DNA from: Andrena cerasifolii
Lineage: Eukaryota; Arthropoda; Insecta; Hymenoptera; Andrenidae
Assembly: GCF_050908995.1 (NCBI RefSeq)
Contig: NC_135126.1
Location: forward strand, 8,680,001-8,744,000
Reading direction: 5' to 3'
Length of the DNA stretch: 64,000 nt
The translations under genes and the position numbers were made by a program. The first letter of the stretch is position 1. Each line of letters begins with the position of its first letter. This document shows positions 21,507-32,627 of the stretch, piece after piece. The notes under the pieces are model-generated. The model saw nothing but the letters and a program-made list of their open reading frames with translations, was not told the DNA's origin and made no database searches.

Positions 21507-21558
21507 ATGCTGTCGCTGCGATTTCTCGGGCTGCTGGTGGTACTTCTCGCCGTGCAGG
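21507..21558 (+). CDS. First coding exon of a secreted or membrane protein: signal peptide (partial gene)
   Basis: ATG with A at -3 (AGCAAGATGC) opens MLSLRFLGLLVVLLAVQ, a textbook signal-peptide core: one early arginine, then a ten-residue hydrophobic stretch, then small/polar residues. The frame runs into a consensus donor CAGG|GTGAGT at 21558/21559, ending in phase 1. Signal-peptide exons that end in phase 1 before a long intron are common in insect immunoglobulin-superfamily and other extracellular proteins. The mature protein is not visible, however, so no family can be assigned. The rest of the gene lies downstream, mostly or wholly beyond this window. Confidence 0.62.
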
Positions 21559-24500
21559 GTGAGTCTATCCTTGTCCCTTTTACAATAACACCAACGGAGT
21601 TTCGTGAGGCACAGGGAAGGTAACTTCTTGACCATCCGCATGGAGATTTGCGCGTAGCGACTTGTTGAACCTTATCGATTGTATCAACGCGTGGTAGCAT
21701 CTTGTGCTTGGCCGGCACGGTGCAGCATAGGCTGCCGTATGCAACGAGCATTAGGGACTAAGTAGATATTCAATTAGCAAATCGCGTTTAGATATAACGT
21801 GGTTGAGTAGATCGCAGGCGTGCTGGGGTCGCTTAAAGCCGCGGGATCGAATCCATTCGGTCGGGCTGATAATTTCGCATGCATCGCCAATGGCAAACAG
21901 TTACCTCACCGTCCGCCCTCCGTATAAGCGTTGGCAACAATAGTTGCCATTGCGGGCGGTGGGCACCGGCGATAGAGACTGGTAATCGTTGCTGCGGAAG
22001 CAACAATTACGCGTCTTAAAAAAGCTTAATTACTCGAGTACCGCTGCCGGGCCTGGCGAGAAGCACGGCTGCTGACCGATTAACCTATAATTGCCAGCAA
22101 TTTTCATTAGCAACTCGGAGACATCGTGTTCGTTTCCAGTGGCCCATATTCTACATAATTATATAGGATGGATGCTTATTCAGTTGCTAGTGCAGTACAT
22201 ATAACAGGTAGGATATCAGGGTACGCGGAAAGACGGTTTTAATACGCTTAGAAGTATTCGCGTGCGCGTGAAAATGTTTGTCCGAGTAATTTTACTGTCG
22301 AACCGTATGTACCTACGTAATTGATGTCCTTCCGCAAGTGGCTGTCGTTTACATATTGCTGCCACATCGTCCAATTCATTTGCATATTGCCTAATTGGCG
22401 ATCACGTCGTTATGTATTATTTAAATTATTGCTGGCGATTAGGTTCAGCTTCGGTGCGATATAGGACTTTATTTCGAGAGCGATTCTTTGTTATATTATT
22501 ATAAACACTATTAGTGGTCACGCTTACCGTAGATTATATCGTCGCAGAATCCAAGTTTCGCTCTCTCGAGTTCTTTATGCTGGAACCACGATGCTATGCC
22601 ATGCATGATGTTGGGTCGTAAATCCTCGGAGCTATTGCCAATCCCAAGCAAGTACCTTCTCGTAGGTCATAGAGTGGTAATCGTTTGTCATGAATCCCTC
22701 GGGCGATGGAAAGCCCAACGAACCTGACCTTCTTACGCGGTGAAAACCTAGGATTTCCACAGTAGAACAGCGGCGCCGCGCCGAACACGGCACTGAATAA
22801 CAAACTCTTGTACAAATTCTCGATACTTTTTCAAATGCATCTCTCCCTCGATAGAAAATCCAATAAATTCAATCTAGCTGTTCATTAAAGATTTAAAAGG
22901 TTTACCAGGGAGCCACGATATCTTCCACGCGTAATACTCGACACATTCTCGCGTAAATTCTTAAATCATTCGACGACGCACTTCGTTGGGCAACGTGCAG
23001 CGATTATTATTCAGAAGAGTACTTAATAATCCGGACCTTCTCGCGGGATCAACGGAATATCGATATTTTTCCCCTAACGATGGGGAAAATGCTCCCGATG
23101 ACGCGTACTTTCAATCAGTATCCGTAAAATCTCGCTGAGTAAAATGGAATCTAAATCGTGTCGCTCCCTAGAGCATCCAGGGATTCGTGGCACTGAATCA
23201 CGTGCACATAGTGTCGCTCTGGGCCTCGGACTCTGGGCTTGCCCGTAACAACGTTCGTTAATTGTTTCATTTACATTCCGTGTATACTGCATTCCCGTGC
23301 ATAATTTAAACCGTACGCGTTTAACCCCCGATCGGCATTCATTACGCGCGGCGAACGCGCGAGAAATCGAGTTTACCGCACAGTTGCTCCTGGGACAATC
23401 CTGGGGAATGCGCCAAATCCTGGGAGACCAAAGGAATCCGTTAAACTCGATGCAATAATAACATCAAATAGTTGAACATTTTTGACCGCAACGTTTTGGA
23501 GTATTAAAGGAGTAGGGAATCTGAGGGCCCCTTCGAGCAGGACGCTAGTTTTGCGGTCTCCCATCTTTACTCTCATCTCATTCGCCAATACTCTTCTAAC
23601 ATGCCCCAGTTATAAATCGTGAACACTTTACTGTTTCGTCTATGCGAAGAAGACGAGGCCGGGGGGAATATCATTTTCGTTTACGCGGCGCGTCGTTCGT
23701 AATTACACGTTGTTTAGCATAAGTCCGAGGGAGATTGAAGAGAGATAGGGATCCGTTTTCTTGCCGGTCGCGTCGGTCCAGCTGTTGGCAAATTCCATTG
23801 AGAGAAGAGGCAAGCGCGCGGACGGGAGAGAGGATGAGGCTGGTACCGCGCGACGAGCCGAGCTGGTTCACAAAGAACCGGTGGCAGTAGTTGGCGGAGA
23901 CTGCTGAATGGCCCGAAAAATAAGATAAACGAAAGTAACCCGGGGTGGTAGGTGGACGGTGGTAGGGACGCCAGGTGAACAGCAGTTTCAGGTAGGAGAA
24001 TGACCGGGGGCAGATGGTTCATGGGACCGGCAGAGAGAGAGACGGGGCGCACAGTTGCCCGGTTGCCCCGTGTCCAGCACGGCATTCACTGATTTTTGGT
24101 AACTGGAACGAGGCGAAGAGGGAAAGAGAGAGATCCAGGGTACGCGGGCCTCCCGAGAGGGATGTTCCATTTGTTCCTTAATAATAGCAGCGGCTTCGTC
24201 TCATCCCTAATGCCACCTAAGGGGCCAACTCGTTTCTTCGTACGCGACAAAGATTCTAAGTAGGAAGCTAAAGTAGCTGGCTCGCTGAAGAATGCCACGA
24301 AATAGGGGTGGGAAAGAGAAATGTAAGTCTTACGGAAATACCGTGTTTGTCGGACCGAGCGTGTTTCGATCCGCTTCTATCGCGTGTGTATATCCTTCCA
24401 CCGATAAAATCGAAGTTGAATGGTCTCGTAGATAAGGGACGATAAGGTCTGATTGTATTAGAGCACCATGCATGAACGGGGTGTTGGTGAGAGTTTGTGA

Positions 24501-24948
24501 AAAACCTTAGGGATACATATTACTTATGGAGATATAAGATTAATATACTGTTGCAATCAGTCGTTAGATTTGTGGGGCACTATTGATAATGAAACGTTCT
24601 CTTTATTCGGAATGAATACTCTACGTGTCCCGCGTTCATTTCGACACGCGCTAATAGAGTCCATTGAACGTTCAAAGACCTCCAAACTGAGATCAGTTGG
24701 TTCCAACGTACAATTAGTGCACGGAGCTTTGTAAGAGTTAGAGACTTCTATTGTTACATGGCCACTCGATTCCTCAGATTTATATCCCTTCCACGTCCAT
24801 CTGTGGCACATTTAAAGCATCTGTTGTAGGTACAATACACCACTTGTTGCGTTAGACGAGCTCGAACTGGGAATTCGAATCTCTTCTCGAAAAGTAAGAG
24901 GAAGGAACCTCTGAACGCATTAAGATTAGAGGCCCGGTCAGAACGCTC
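21559..24948 (+). other. Start of the giant intron: no further exon recognised
   Basis: Follows the signal-peptide exon. The sequence is ordinary mixed-composition intron-like DNA. Several open frames on the minus strand (for instance 23714-24085) are proline-, leucine- and serine-rich without domains or phased splice sites and are treated as chance. Confidence 0.55.
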
Positions 24949-25404
24949 GAAAAATAGGTGATTCCCAAACGGTAATCACGAAATTTACTCACAGGATCAT
25001 CTGAAATCAGAAATCGAAAAAATCTCTTAAAACTTATATCAACGGCTATCGCATTATCCTCTGTCGCGGACAAAAACACCAAAACTACGATGATTGGTGC
25101 ACACTTGAACGAAATAGTGCAAAAAACTAGAGGATGATACGACAGCGAGTCCAATTATGAATGAAATACCTCAAAGTTTTGTTTAATCGGTTAATTAGAT
25201 CTTCTGCAATCGTGGTTACCGTTTAGGCACCTGATTTTGGCAGCGCTGCACTTAGCGCCACCTAGAAAATGCAACAAGGCCAGAAAACATGAAACGAAAT
25301 TTTTATTTGCACCCTGATGAGTGTATTAATAAAAGCCAAAAACATTTCTTAGGATATCTTATAACATCGTCTTGTAAAAAATTTATAAAAATCACCTATT
25401 TTTC
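24949..25404. mobile_element. Unclassified inverted-repeat element relic
   Basis: GAAAAATAGGTGATT (24949-24963) recurs as a perfect reverse complement at 25390-25404. Immediately inside the left arm, AAACGGTAATCACGA (24967-24981) recurs inverted with one mismatch at 25210-25224. The two pairs are 3 bp apart on the left but 165 bp apart on the right, so the right side looks interrupted or duplicated. No transposase remnant or target duplication was recognised. Confidence 0.45.
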
Positions 25405-28187
25405 AAGTGTTTTGAACGAAACGTCCCCTTCAGAGAAATTCTTTGATTGCTAAAAGTTTCAAAATCTCATCGTTTCGAAAAAGTTCGATCAGGAATCTTT
25501 GGGAATCGAATAGGATAATCATTCCTACAAAATCTCTCTATTACTTGCACGTGCTTGATTCAGTCTCTCAAGTACCCACATGCCATAAACCACTCTATAT
25601 ATCGAGTTCCAAATTCCCAATTATCCCATCGAGAGTTCCACTCGCGCCGCTAGCTGATCCATCCGCGTTCAGTGTCCACCCTATTTTTATTCTTTATTTC
25701 TAACACGCTCGATCCAACGCAAGTGTGTCATCGGGCGTATTATCGTTCGCCACGAATAGTATCGGTTCACGTACTGCAGGGAAATTAGTCATCCACGGTT
25801 CTCGTCATTATCCGTGGCCGTGTGCTAATGCGCTGATTACTATGCGCTCGTTGCATACGCATAGGCGCTCCTACGCAGCGCTCGCGAGTTCCTTGTTTCT
25901 TTTATCTTCCCCGTAACGCCGAAGCCCGTGTGAAACGTAGAACGCAACATTTTAGTCAGTGTCGTGGGACGAGCCGTGAAATAAGCGAGGCCTTGCGCAA
26001 CTAGTCGCGCTGGACGTGTCTCAGGGACCCCTGGCTTCCCCTTTAGGCGCTCGTGTCTCTCCTCCGATCGAAGAATTAATGCAAATCCAACGAGAGACGT
26101 GGCACGACAGTTTGATGAATCCGCCACGATCTCTTCCCGTTCCTCAGCGACACGTGTTTTATGTAACCGTTGGAATCCCACCGGAACACGCGCAACAGGT
26201 GTAATTTCACGATTCGGGGGGCCCATCGAGTTCATCCGAGGTTTGCTGGCGCGCCTGGCAGGACAGAAGTATAGCGAGCCTCTGCTGCGTACAGGTCACG
26301 ACGTATCCGTGACCGGTGTTCTTTAAATCTTTGAGCTCGATTTAATATCGTGGCTGGTTTAAATTACGCTATCATCGGAAATTAACGAGGCCAGTGGCTT
26401 GCCAGTGTATAAGTAGCCCACGAACACTTATCAAAGGTTACGTCACGTGTTACATCCCCGTTTAGCCGAGTAATTAACTAATTGAGTCTCATTGCCGATG
26501 GCGGGGGAGAGGTGGCGCGTATATGAGCGCACATGGCGGAGGTGAGCCCGCATGAGAAAGGAAAGAAACGCCTTTCCTGGGTCGAGCACATTTTAGGCGG
26601 CGGGGAGATCTTTTGGAGGTTCCCCGAATTTTCCCGGGAACCAGCGACGTATTAATCGGTATACCTGCATCGCCCACTCACCGCCTGGCTAAAGGGAAAC
26701 GCGATATCTCGACGCCGAACCTTTTTCCACGGAAGGTTTCCGTGGTCTCAGCTGGCTGATTGGAACGCGGGCACGTCTCCTAGTCAGGGATTCTTTTCTT
26801 TTCTTTTTTTTTTTCTTACCTAGGAGCTAGCGACGTGACTGGTTTATTGCTTGATCCACGCCTTGATTTTCTGCTCACGCTATGAGGCTGTCGGGGAAAT
26901 TCAAAACTGAAGCCGTACGTAGACTTGGTTTGCATCTCGGAGCTTTTTATTTCTGAGGCACAGTGGGTTTTGGAGTGTGGGCAGGAATTATTGTTGAGAT
27001 ATTTTATTATACATAGTACGCATTAGGTTTCATAACGCAAGGAATGCTGAGCCTCGTTTATCCATCGCTTACTTTTGCGCTTTAGTTGTTATTATTGTTT
27101 TCTTTGAGGCAGTCGCGGTGGAATTGCAGGGAAACTGTACCCTTGTTTCCTTCTAAACTTAGATCGATCCGAGTCGGGTTGCGCAACTAAGGAACCGTGA
27201 CGAAGTGGTCGCTTTCCATACCGCGAGGCATCGCCGCGCTCTTTTTTCCAGCCCGTGAATAGACGCGCGATAACACCAGTGTCTTGTGCCATGTATTTAC
27301 ATGAGAATCTTATCTCGTCGCTGGTTAAACGCGCTCTTGCGAACTCTGTGTTTCAGCGACAAATTTAGTGAATGATTAATCCGCGATTATGGCTCGAAAG
27401 CAGCTGGTTCAGCGAAACCAGGAAAGCCACCCCGGGAGTCATTGAAAAGGGACGTCCCGTTTTGCAAGCACGATAAATGGAGAAGAATCTCTCCATATTG
27501 TTGCCCTTGGCATGTTCCCCGAAAACACTCCAGATAATGGATCTTATGAAATTACCGTCGCATTGTGAAACGTTCTGTGGGATATACAAGCGCGCTACCA
27601 TAGTGGTCACGATTATATCGGGACATTAGCTAAGCCTCTTCTGCTCGTAACACACGGATCGTCGATTCGTTTCGGCGGGCAATTCGGCTGCTCGGTAAAT
27701 GGGGGCGACCGGGAACTAGCCGTGAATCATGTACGTATTTTCTTTATGAAACACGATTCTCCTGAACCTCCGCCGTTGACGGATGTCGATGATCCGGAGG
27801 TTATTCCGAGCAGAACCGCAGCATGGCCCGAGACACGATTTCGGTGCCCCCAATTCGTATTTAGGCCGCTGTGGAGATCCGTGCCTCGTAATTCGTCTGC
27901 TCTCTCCGAGAGACCTGGAGGAGGGAGTGTTACGATCCTTTGGACCCCTTGCTCTAAAGTTCCGCTGGGATTCTTGAACCCTAAAAGATCTAGAAAATGT
28001 AAGAGAATGTGCCTAGTGTGCCTTAATTGTCACGGGCCTCTTTTCTACGAAACTTTTGGTATAAAGTTTCACGATCTCGACTCCAATTATTATAGCGGGA
28101 AATTGTTAGAAGCTTTGGAGTCAAAACCGCGCTTCGAGAATAAACTACTGCACTTATTACCTATTATTTCCATGGAGACTCATAAAG
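25405..28187. other. Intron-like region, no gene recognised
   Basis: Contains a T-rich run near 26795-26815 and many chance-length open frames. The longest begins at 27722 and runs 163 codons. Its first half is Pro/Asp-rich and its second half AT-rich, with no recognisable domain and no phased splice sites. Confidence 0.5.
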
Positions 28188-28417
28188 GCGATCGCCCCCC
28201 CTCCCAAGAGTAATAAAAGAAAAATATTACGACACTGTGTACTATTCTGTATAAATAATTAATGTGAATGTAATTATTTAGGTTATAGTATCGGATAGTG
28301 ATATTAAAATATAAATTAAAAGGAAATTTTAAATCTTGTAAAGGAAGATTAAAAAATGTACTTATGTACTTTTACATATTTCGCCCCCTCCAAGAAAGAC
28401 TCCTGAATCCGCCACTG
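28188..28417 (-). mobile_element. Transposon end with CAGTGGCGGATT-type terminus (single end)
   Basis: Read on the minus strand, the segment begins at 28417 with CAGTGGCGGATTCAGGAGTC and runs into a G-rich tract (to about 28382). A second, similar GC-rich tract, GCGATCGCCCCCCCTCC, lies at 28189-28205; both tracts are followed by CAAGA. CAGTGGCGGAT-type ends next to G-runs are a familiar non-autonomous DNA-transposon terminus in insect genomes. No matching opposite end was found upstream, so the element is truncated or its partner has decayed. Confidence 0.45.
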
Positions 28418-30080
28418 AAGGAAGAGCAAGGATCATTGAAACTATTTAATCCAGCTGCTGTTCTGGTTCTTCTTTAACAGAATGGACACGTTAAAAAGTC
28501 GCCGTTGTGACGGGGGAGTTACGAGCGTCGGTTTATTTACAAGGAGCGTCAAGGGCATATATGAGAGGATGTTGAAAATATATGATGCGATCGGGCCACG
28601 GGTGAATGGTAAACGAGATCGAGATTGTTCAAATAAACTCGGTGGTGAGCATGCAAGCGCCTCGATGACGTCGTCGCAATATTATATAAGAGATAATTGC
28701 GCAAGTTTTATAATACTTCTTAGCGTTGTACTCTGAGGCTGCTGATAGGTATTTTTTGTTTTATCAGTCGGATGAAAGATCCTGGAATTTTTTTAATGGT
28801 CACCTACGACGGTGTTTTAATAATTATTACGAACAGGCTCAAGTGCCAATAGAACTTCTTCCTTACAATTTTATGAAATTGCATTTTAATTTAACATTTC
28901 GGCCGATCGAATTGTGAAACGCAAACGTCTAGGAACGCAACTTTTCCGTCCAACCGACCCACCAGGTATATATTTATGCACTCCTCTCGCAAGAGCATAA
29001 TCGTCAAACTATCACATCCTTTCTTCGCCGCAATTTAATCCCACCGATTGATTCCTCGATTAATCGTTTCCCTCGACGCGGCAGGCGCTCGAATATGAAA
29101 CGGAACGATAGGGAGGCCGGCGGACGTTGGCCGTGCTAGCACGTGAAGCCATTTCACGTCGGGATTTTGAAACTGTACCGCGTGCAGCCGCGTAACGCCC
29201 ACGATAATTTTGATTTCTAGTAATCCGACTCCATTAATAAACCACCCACCAGAGCACGGGATCGTTTCGGCGTTCGGGGCTTATCTCGACGGTTTCGGGT
29301 ATTTTTAGCCCCGTTACTCCGTTCATGCGTGCTCGCGATCGCGACGTGTGCTTTACGCGTGCTGCACATGTGTGAACCCGCCCTCGTGCGCCCCCTGTCC
29401 CTCTGCACCCCTCGCTCTATCCTAGACGCTGGTACACATGTGTACTTGAGCGAACATAATAACTTATAAATAGGGATTAGCTAATGGCACGCGAAAGAGT
29501 GATGCAGCTTTTATTTCGGTTTTCCGGTCGCGGCGGCGACGGCCGTCTTCCCTGGCCTGTCCAGTCCGCCCGCTCGCCAGGCGGAAGTTACGACCGAACA
29601 ATAATTAAACGTGAAAGTATAACAGTATCTACGCGTTCCTAATACATCCGCGTCCCTGACACGTTGGCTGCTGGGCATGCTTCGGGGTTTCCTCGTCAAT
29701 CGTTGCCTTCCTTCGATCGTTTCCTTTTTTCCTGATGACGCGTCGCGTTTCTGTAACGGAGGCGGTGTAGTAGGCTTGACTGACTCGTCGATTTAAATGG
29801 GAGTTTGCGTTCTTGGGAAAATTAGGTTAAAATTTTCGGGTTTAGTGAGTAGGCTCTGTTTATGGAGGTATAAGAGAGAGCCTAATTTAAGTAACTAAAC
29901 GTGGGGATAATTGGAGATTAGGTAAAGTGTTACATGTGTATAGGTCTAGGATTATCACGCGGATTACACTGGAGCACGCCACCACTGTAACTTAATTACA
30001 ATTTTATCTTTATGGAGTCTGCAGAACATGCAGCTTTGAATTTCATTATCTCGCAGAATTTCGAGTAGTAGGGTAAAAGC
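28418..30080. other. Intron-like region, no gene recognised
   Basis: Mixed composition, with a CpG-rich patch around 29040-29420. No coding signal, tRNA or strong repeat was recognised. Confidence 0.5.
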
Positions 30081-30943
30081 AGGTAATATGGAACATCTGA
30101 TTTCAAAAGCTTGTTAAAACTAGGGAAATATGTTTTTTTTAATAAAATTGATATTAGGGGACGAAGGAACTAATGCATAATTATATTTGCATAGTCAAAT
30201 GTAAAAAAATCGAATTGTTTTGCAATTATTGTAAAAAAACTGAAAAGTGTGAAAATCGGCGGTTCGGAAAAACGGGTCCTAATATGGAACACCTAGGAAA
30301 CTTGTAAAAGAAACTGAAAAATCTTTACTTTTTTTTTACTAAAAATGAAGATTTTTATTTATTAGGTAGAAGATACAAATAAGTAAATATACATCATTTA
30401 TGGAATTTATTCCTGCTTTTTGCGTCTCCTTCACGTTGGGCATGTGAATAATACGTCGGAAGCCCCGCATTCTTCGTGTGCCCACTGGAAGCAGCGAATA
30501 CATTGGGTCTACTTTTCATTGTCATTATTTTTATAATTATCCATAATTATAATTATAATTATCCATTTTATAGTTCCATATTACGTACCCACACGTTCCG
30601 ATAAGAAATTAAGATTTATACTAAGAAGAAAGTCACTTTATTGGTAAACTATTTTTGAAAGATCAAGAACACACATATTTAATGATAAATTATGTCAAAA
30701 TAATACTTCGTAGCATACCTTCACTACAATATTTAACTGTTTGATGCACTTTTCTGATACTTTTACACCCCACGAAATATATAAAAGTTTCTCTTTCAAC
30801 GATGGATGCCCGACTGATGCTCAATTGTCAGTATCATCGTCTATTCTGTCTATGGATCTAGTATACACGATTGCCTGAAGATTTCTTTATTTCTTTATCG
30901 AAATTTTACAAAGTTCCATATTACATGCCGTTCCATATTACCT
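30081..30943 (-). mobile_element. Decayed DNA transposon with perfect 14-bp terminal inverted repeats
   Basis: AGGTAATATGGAAC (30081-30094) is repeated exactly in inverted orientation at 30930-30943. The core word TAATATGGAAC also occurs inside: once more in plus orientation at 30280-30290 and twice in minus orientation at 30573-30583 and 30913-30923. This suggests nested or duplicated ends. The interior is AT-rich and carries a minus-strand transposase C-terminal remnant (30434-30508). Confidence 0.65.
30434..30508 (-). pseudogene. Transposase C-terminal zinc-knuckle remnant
   Basis: Minus-strand translation between two stops reads TQCIRCFQWAHEECGASD followed by VLFTCPT, preceded across a stop by the acidic DNEK. 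The CxxC...WAHEEC...C spacing is the cysteine/histidine tail found at the C-terminus of many pogo/Tigger-like (jerky-type) transposases, usually after an acidic region. Only this tail is legible and it is bounded by stops, so it is a fossil. Family assignment is by motif memory and is moderate at best. Confidence 0.5.
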
Positions 30944-31876
30944 CGTACACGTAATTACGTGCAAAATTTTAGTGAAATCGGTTGCCCCGAATTTTATCCA
31001 ACCCTTTTGCAGGTCTTAACAAAGTGGCGATATCTGGAGCTGGCGGCGTGTTAATTAAATTTTTCCCGCTGTAATTGCTCGATCGCAACGCCGCTGGAAG
31101 GGCGTGAACACGGTTATCGATCTCGATTGATACTCGAGACTGGTTCCGCGCGACTAGGGTTATCGGATCGGCCGAGCGAAAGTTGTCCAAATATTTTTCT
31201 ATGTTGATTTATGTCCCGCTGCCCGCGTAATGTAATGAGTCAGCCGGAGTGGCCGCGTGTGAACGCCGGCGAAAAGGATGATTTGTGAGGGGGGAAATGC
31301 ATCTTGGCTCTCTCTGTTACGATTCGAAGGGGACACCTTTTGTATTATAACGAGCTTGCAACCCACGCCGTTCCTCAAAACTCCTACAGTCACCTCGATA
31401 CCGTTATCCAAAGGCAAAGGTGAGGCTTCCACCGTGTGCATAGGCCAACGATTCGATGATCGATCGTTCGACGCACGAGCCCCCGCGATTTCGAGCGGAT
31501 CGCGCGTGCTGCGGCGCGATAAATCCGCGACTATTTACGATTCAACATTCCCTGGGCATTTTTCCGTTTAATTGCGCGGCGTACGACAGATTCAACTTGT
31601 AAGACTAACTGTACTTTGACGACTGGTTGGCCGGGAATTCGCAATCGATCATACGTAGGCATCGTGGGGCAAGCGTTCAAGGCGAAACAAAGGTTAAATC
31701 GCTTGTTTGCGATATCGGAGTTTACATTCCATCTTCGGTTTCCATCTGTGACGACGCGGCGAGTGGAAATCGCTGCCGTGCATTCGATGGAACGCGCGGC
31801 GCGATATCTGTGCTTAGCTACGAGCTTGGATCAATCGGTTATCAACATGTGCAGGGTGGACCTGGGAAGTGAACCT
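30944..31876. other. Intron-like region, no gene recognised
   Basis: Moderately GC-rich with overlapping chance frames near 31200-31570. Nothing assignable was seen. Confidence 0.5.
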
Positions 31877-32302
31877 GCAAGGGGAGATCCCGAACCCGAA
31901 AATTCAAAAAAATCTGAAACTTTGTGAATATGTAGGGGATTTCCTCCCGATCACAAATTTTGTTTGCTGCCCAAATTCACTCTCAGATGTTGAAATTAAT
32001 CCCTGAAAATTCGGCTATTTTCCGATTTTATTTTGTAACTCGCAATCTGTAAGAGATGGAAAAAAATCAAGACAAAAGTTACTTCGTTTAATTAGGACTA
32101 TCATTTGGTAACTTACAGTTCTTACAGTTCGCGAATTATAACACAAAATCGAAAAATAGCTGGAATTTAAGGGGTCAATTTCATCTCCTTAGAGTGAAAT
32201 TGGGCAGCAAACAAAAATTTCGTTGTAATCAGTCAGAAATCCCCTACATATTCACAAAGTCTCAGAATTTTTTGAATTTCCGGGTTCGGGAGCTTTCCTT
32301 GC
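31877..32302. mobile_element. Foldback/MITE-type palindromic element (426 bp)
   Basis: The left arm (about 31877-32055) and right arm (about 32123-32302) are near reverse complements along their whole length. Shared words include CCCGAACCCG, ACTTTGTGAATATGTAGGGG and TTTGTTTGCTGCCCAA. They flank a loop of about 65 bp. Both ends read GCAAGG from the outside. There is no coding capacity, and no clear target duplication was found. A transcript through it would form a long double-stranded hairpin. Confidence 0.75.
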
Positions 32303-32322
32303 TAGCTGTGGATCGTGCTCTT

Positions 32323-32627
32323 TTAAAGCTTATGATGTGAAACTTTCATGGTCACACTGGGTCCAATAGACCCGCTTTTTAACTTTGGAGCTGTTCCCGG
32401 TAAGTTCCTGGCTTTCCTTTCCGATTTTTTTAGCACGTGTTGTCATTTCATTTCTTACTAAAACTCAACTGTTCCATATTCTACAATGTTCAAAGTGCGA
32501 ATTATAATTTTTCGGACTCGATTGGATCGATACAGTTCGTACGGTAACTGTTTAAAAATCGGCCGGGTCCATTGGACCCAGTGTGACCACCGCGGAACCT
32601 TACAGAAGTCTGACCACGAAGGGTTAA
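32323..32627. mobile_element. Short inverted-repeat element between TTAA sites
   Basis: TGGTCACACTGGGTCCAATA (from 32349) and its reverse complement (ending 32589) form inverted arms of 26 bp with one mismatch. Each arm is itself a small palindrome (GGGTCC-AAT-GGACCC in the right copy). TTAA occurs outside each arm at 32323-32326 and 32624-32627. TTAA is the piggyBac insertion site, so a piggyBac-type miniature element is possible, but sequences just inside the two TTAA sites do not match each other well. It sits 21 bp from the preceding palindrome. Confidence 0.5.

Noticed and set aside
23714..24085. 123-codon minus-strand frame with hydrophobic stretches
   Set aside because: Leu/Pro/Ser-rich low-complexity translation with no signal-peptide or membrane-protein logic and no splice partners.
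27722..28213. 163-codon plus-strand frame starting near Pro/Asp-rich sequence
   Set aside because: A rough estimate of stop-codon frequency predicts a few frames this long by chance in 64 kb. Its composition changes halfway, it has no domain, and it runs into a transposon-like G/C run.
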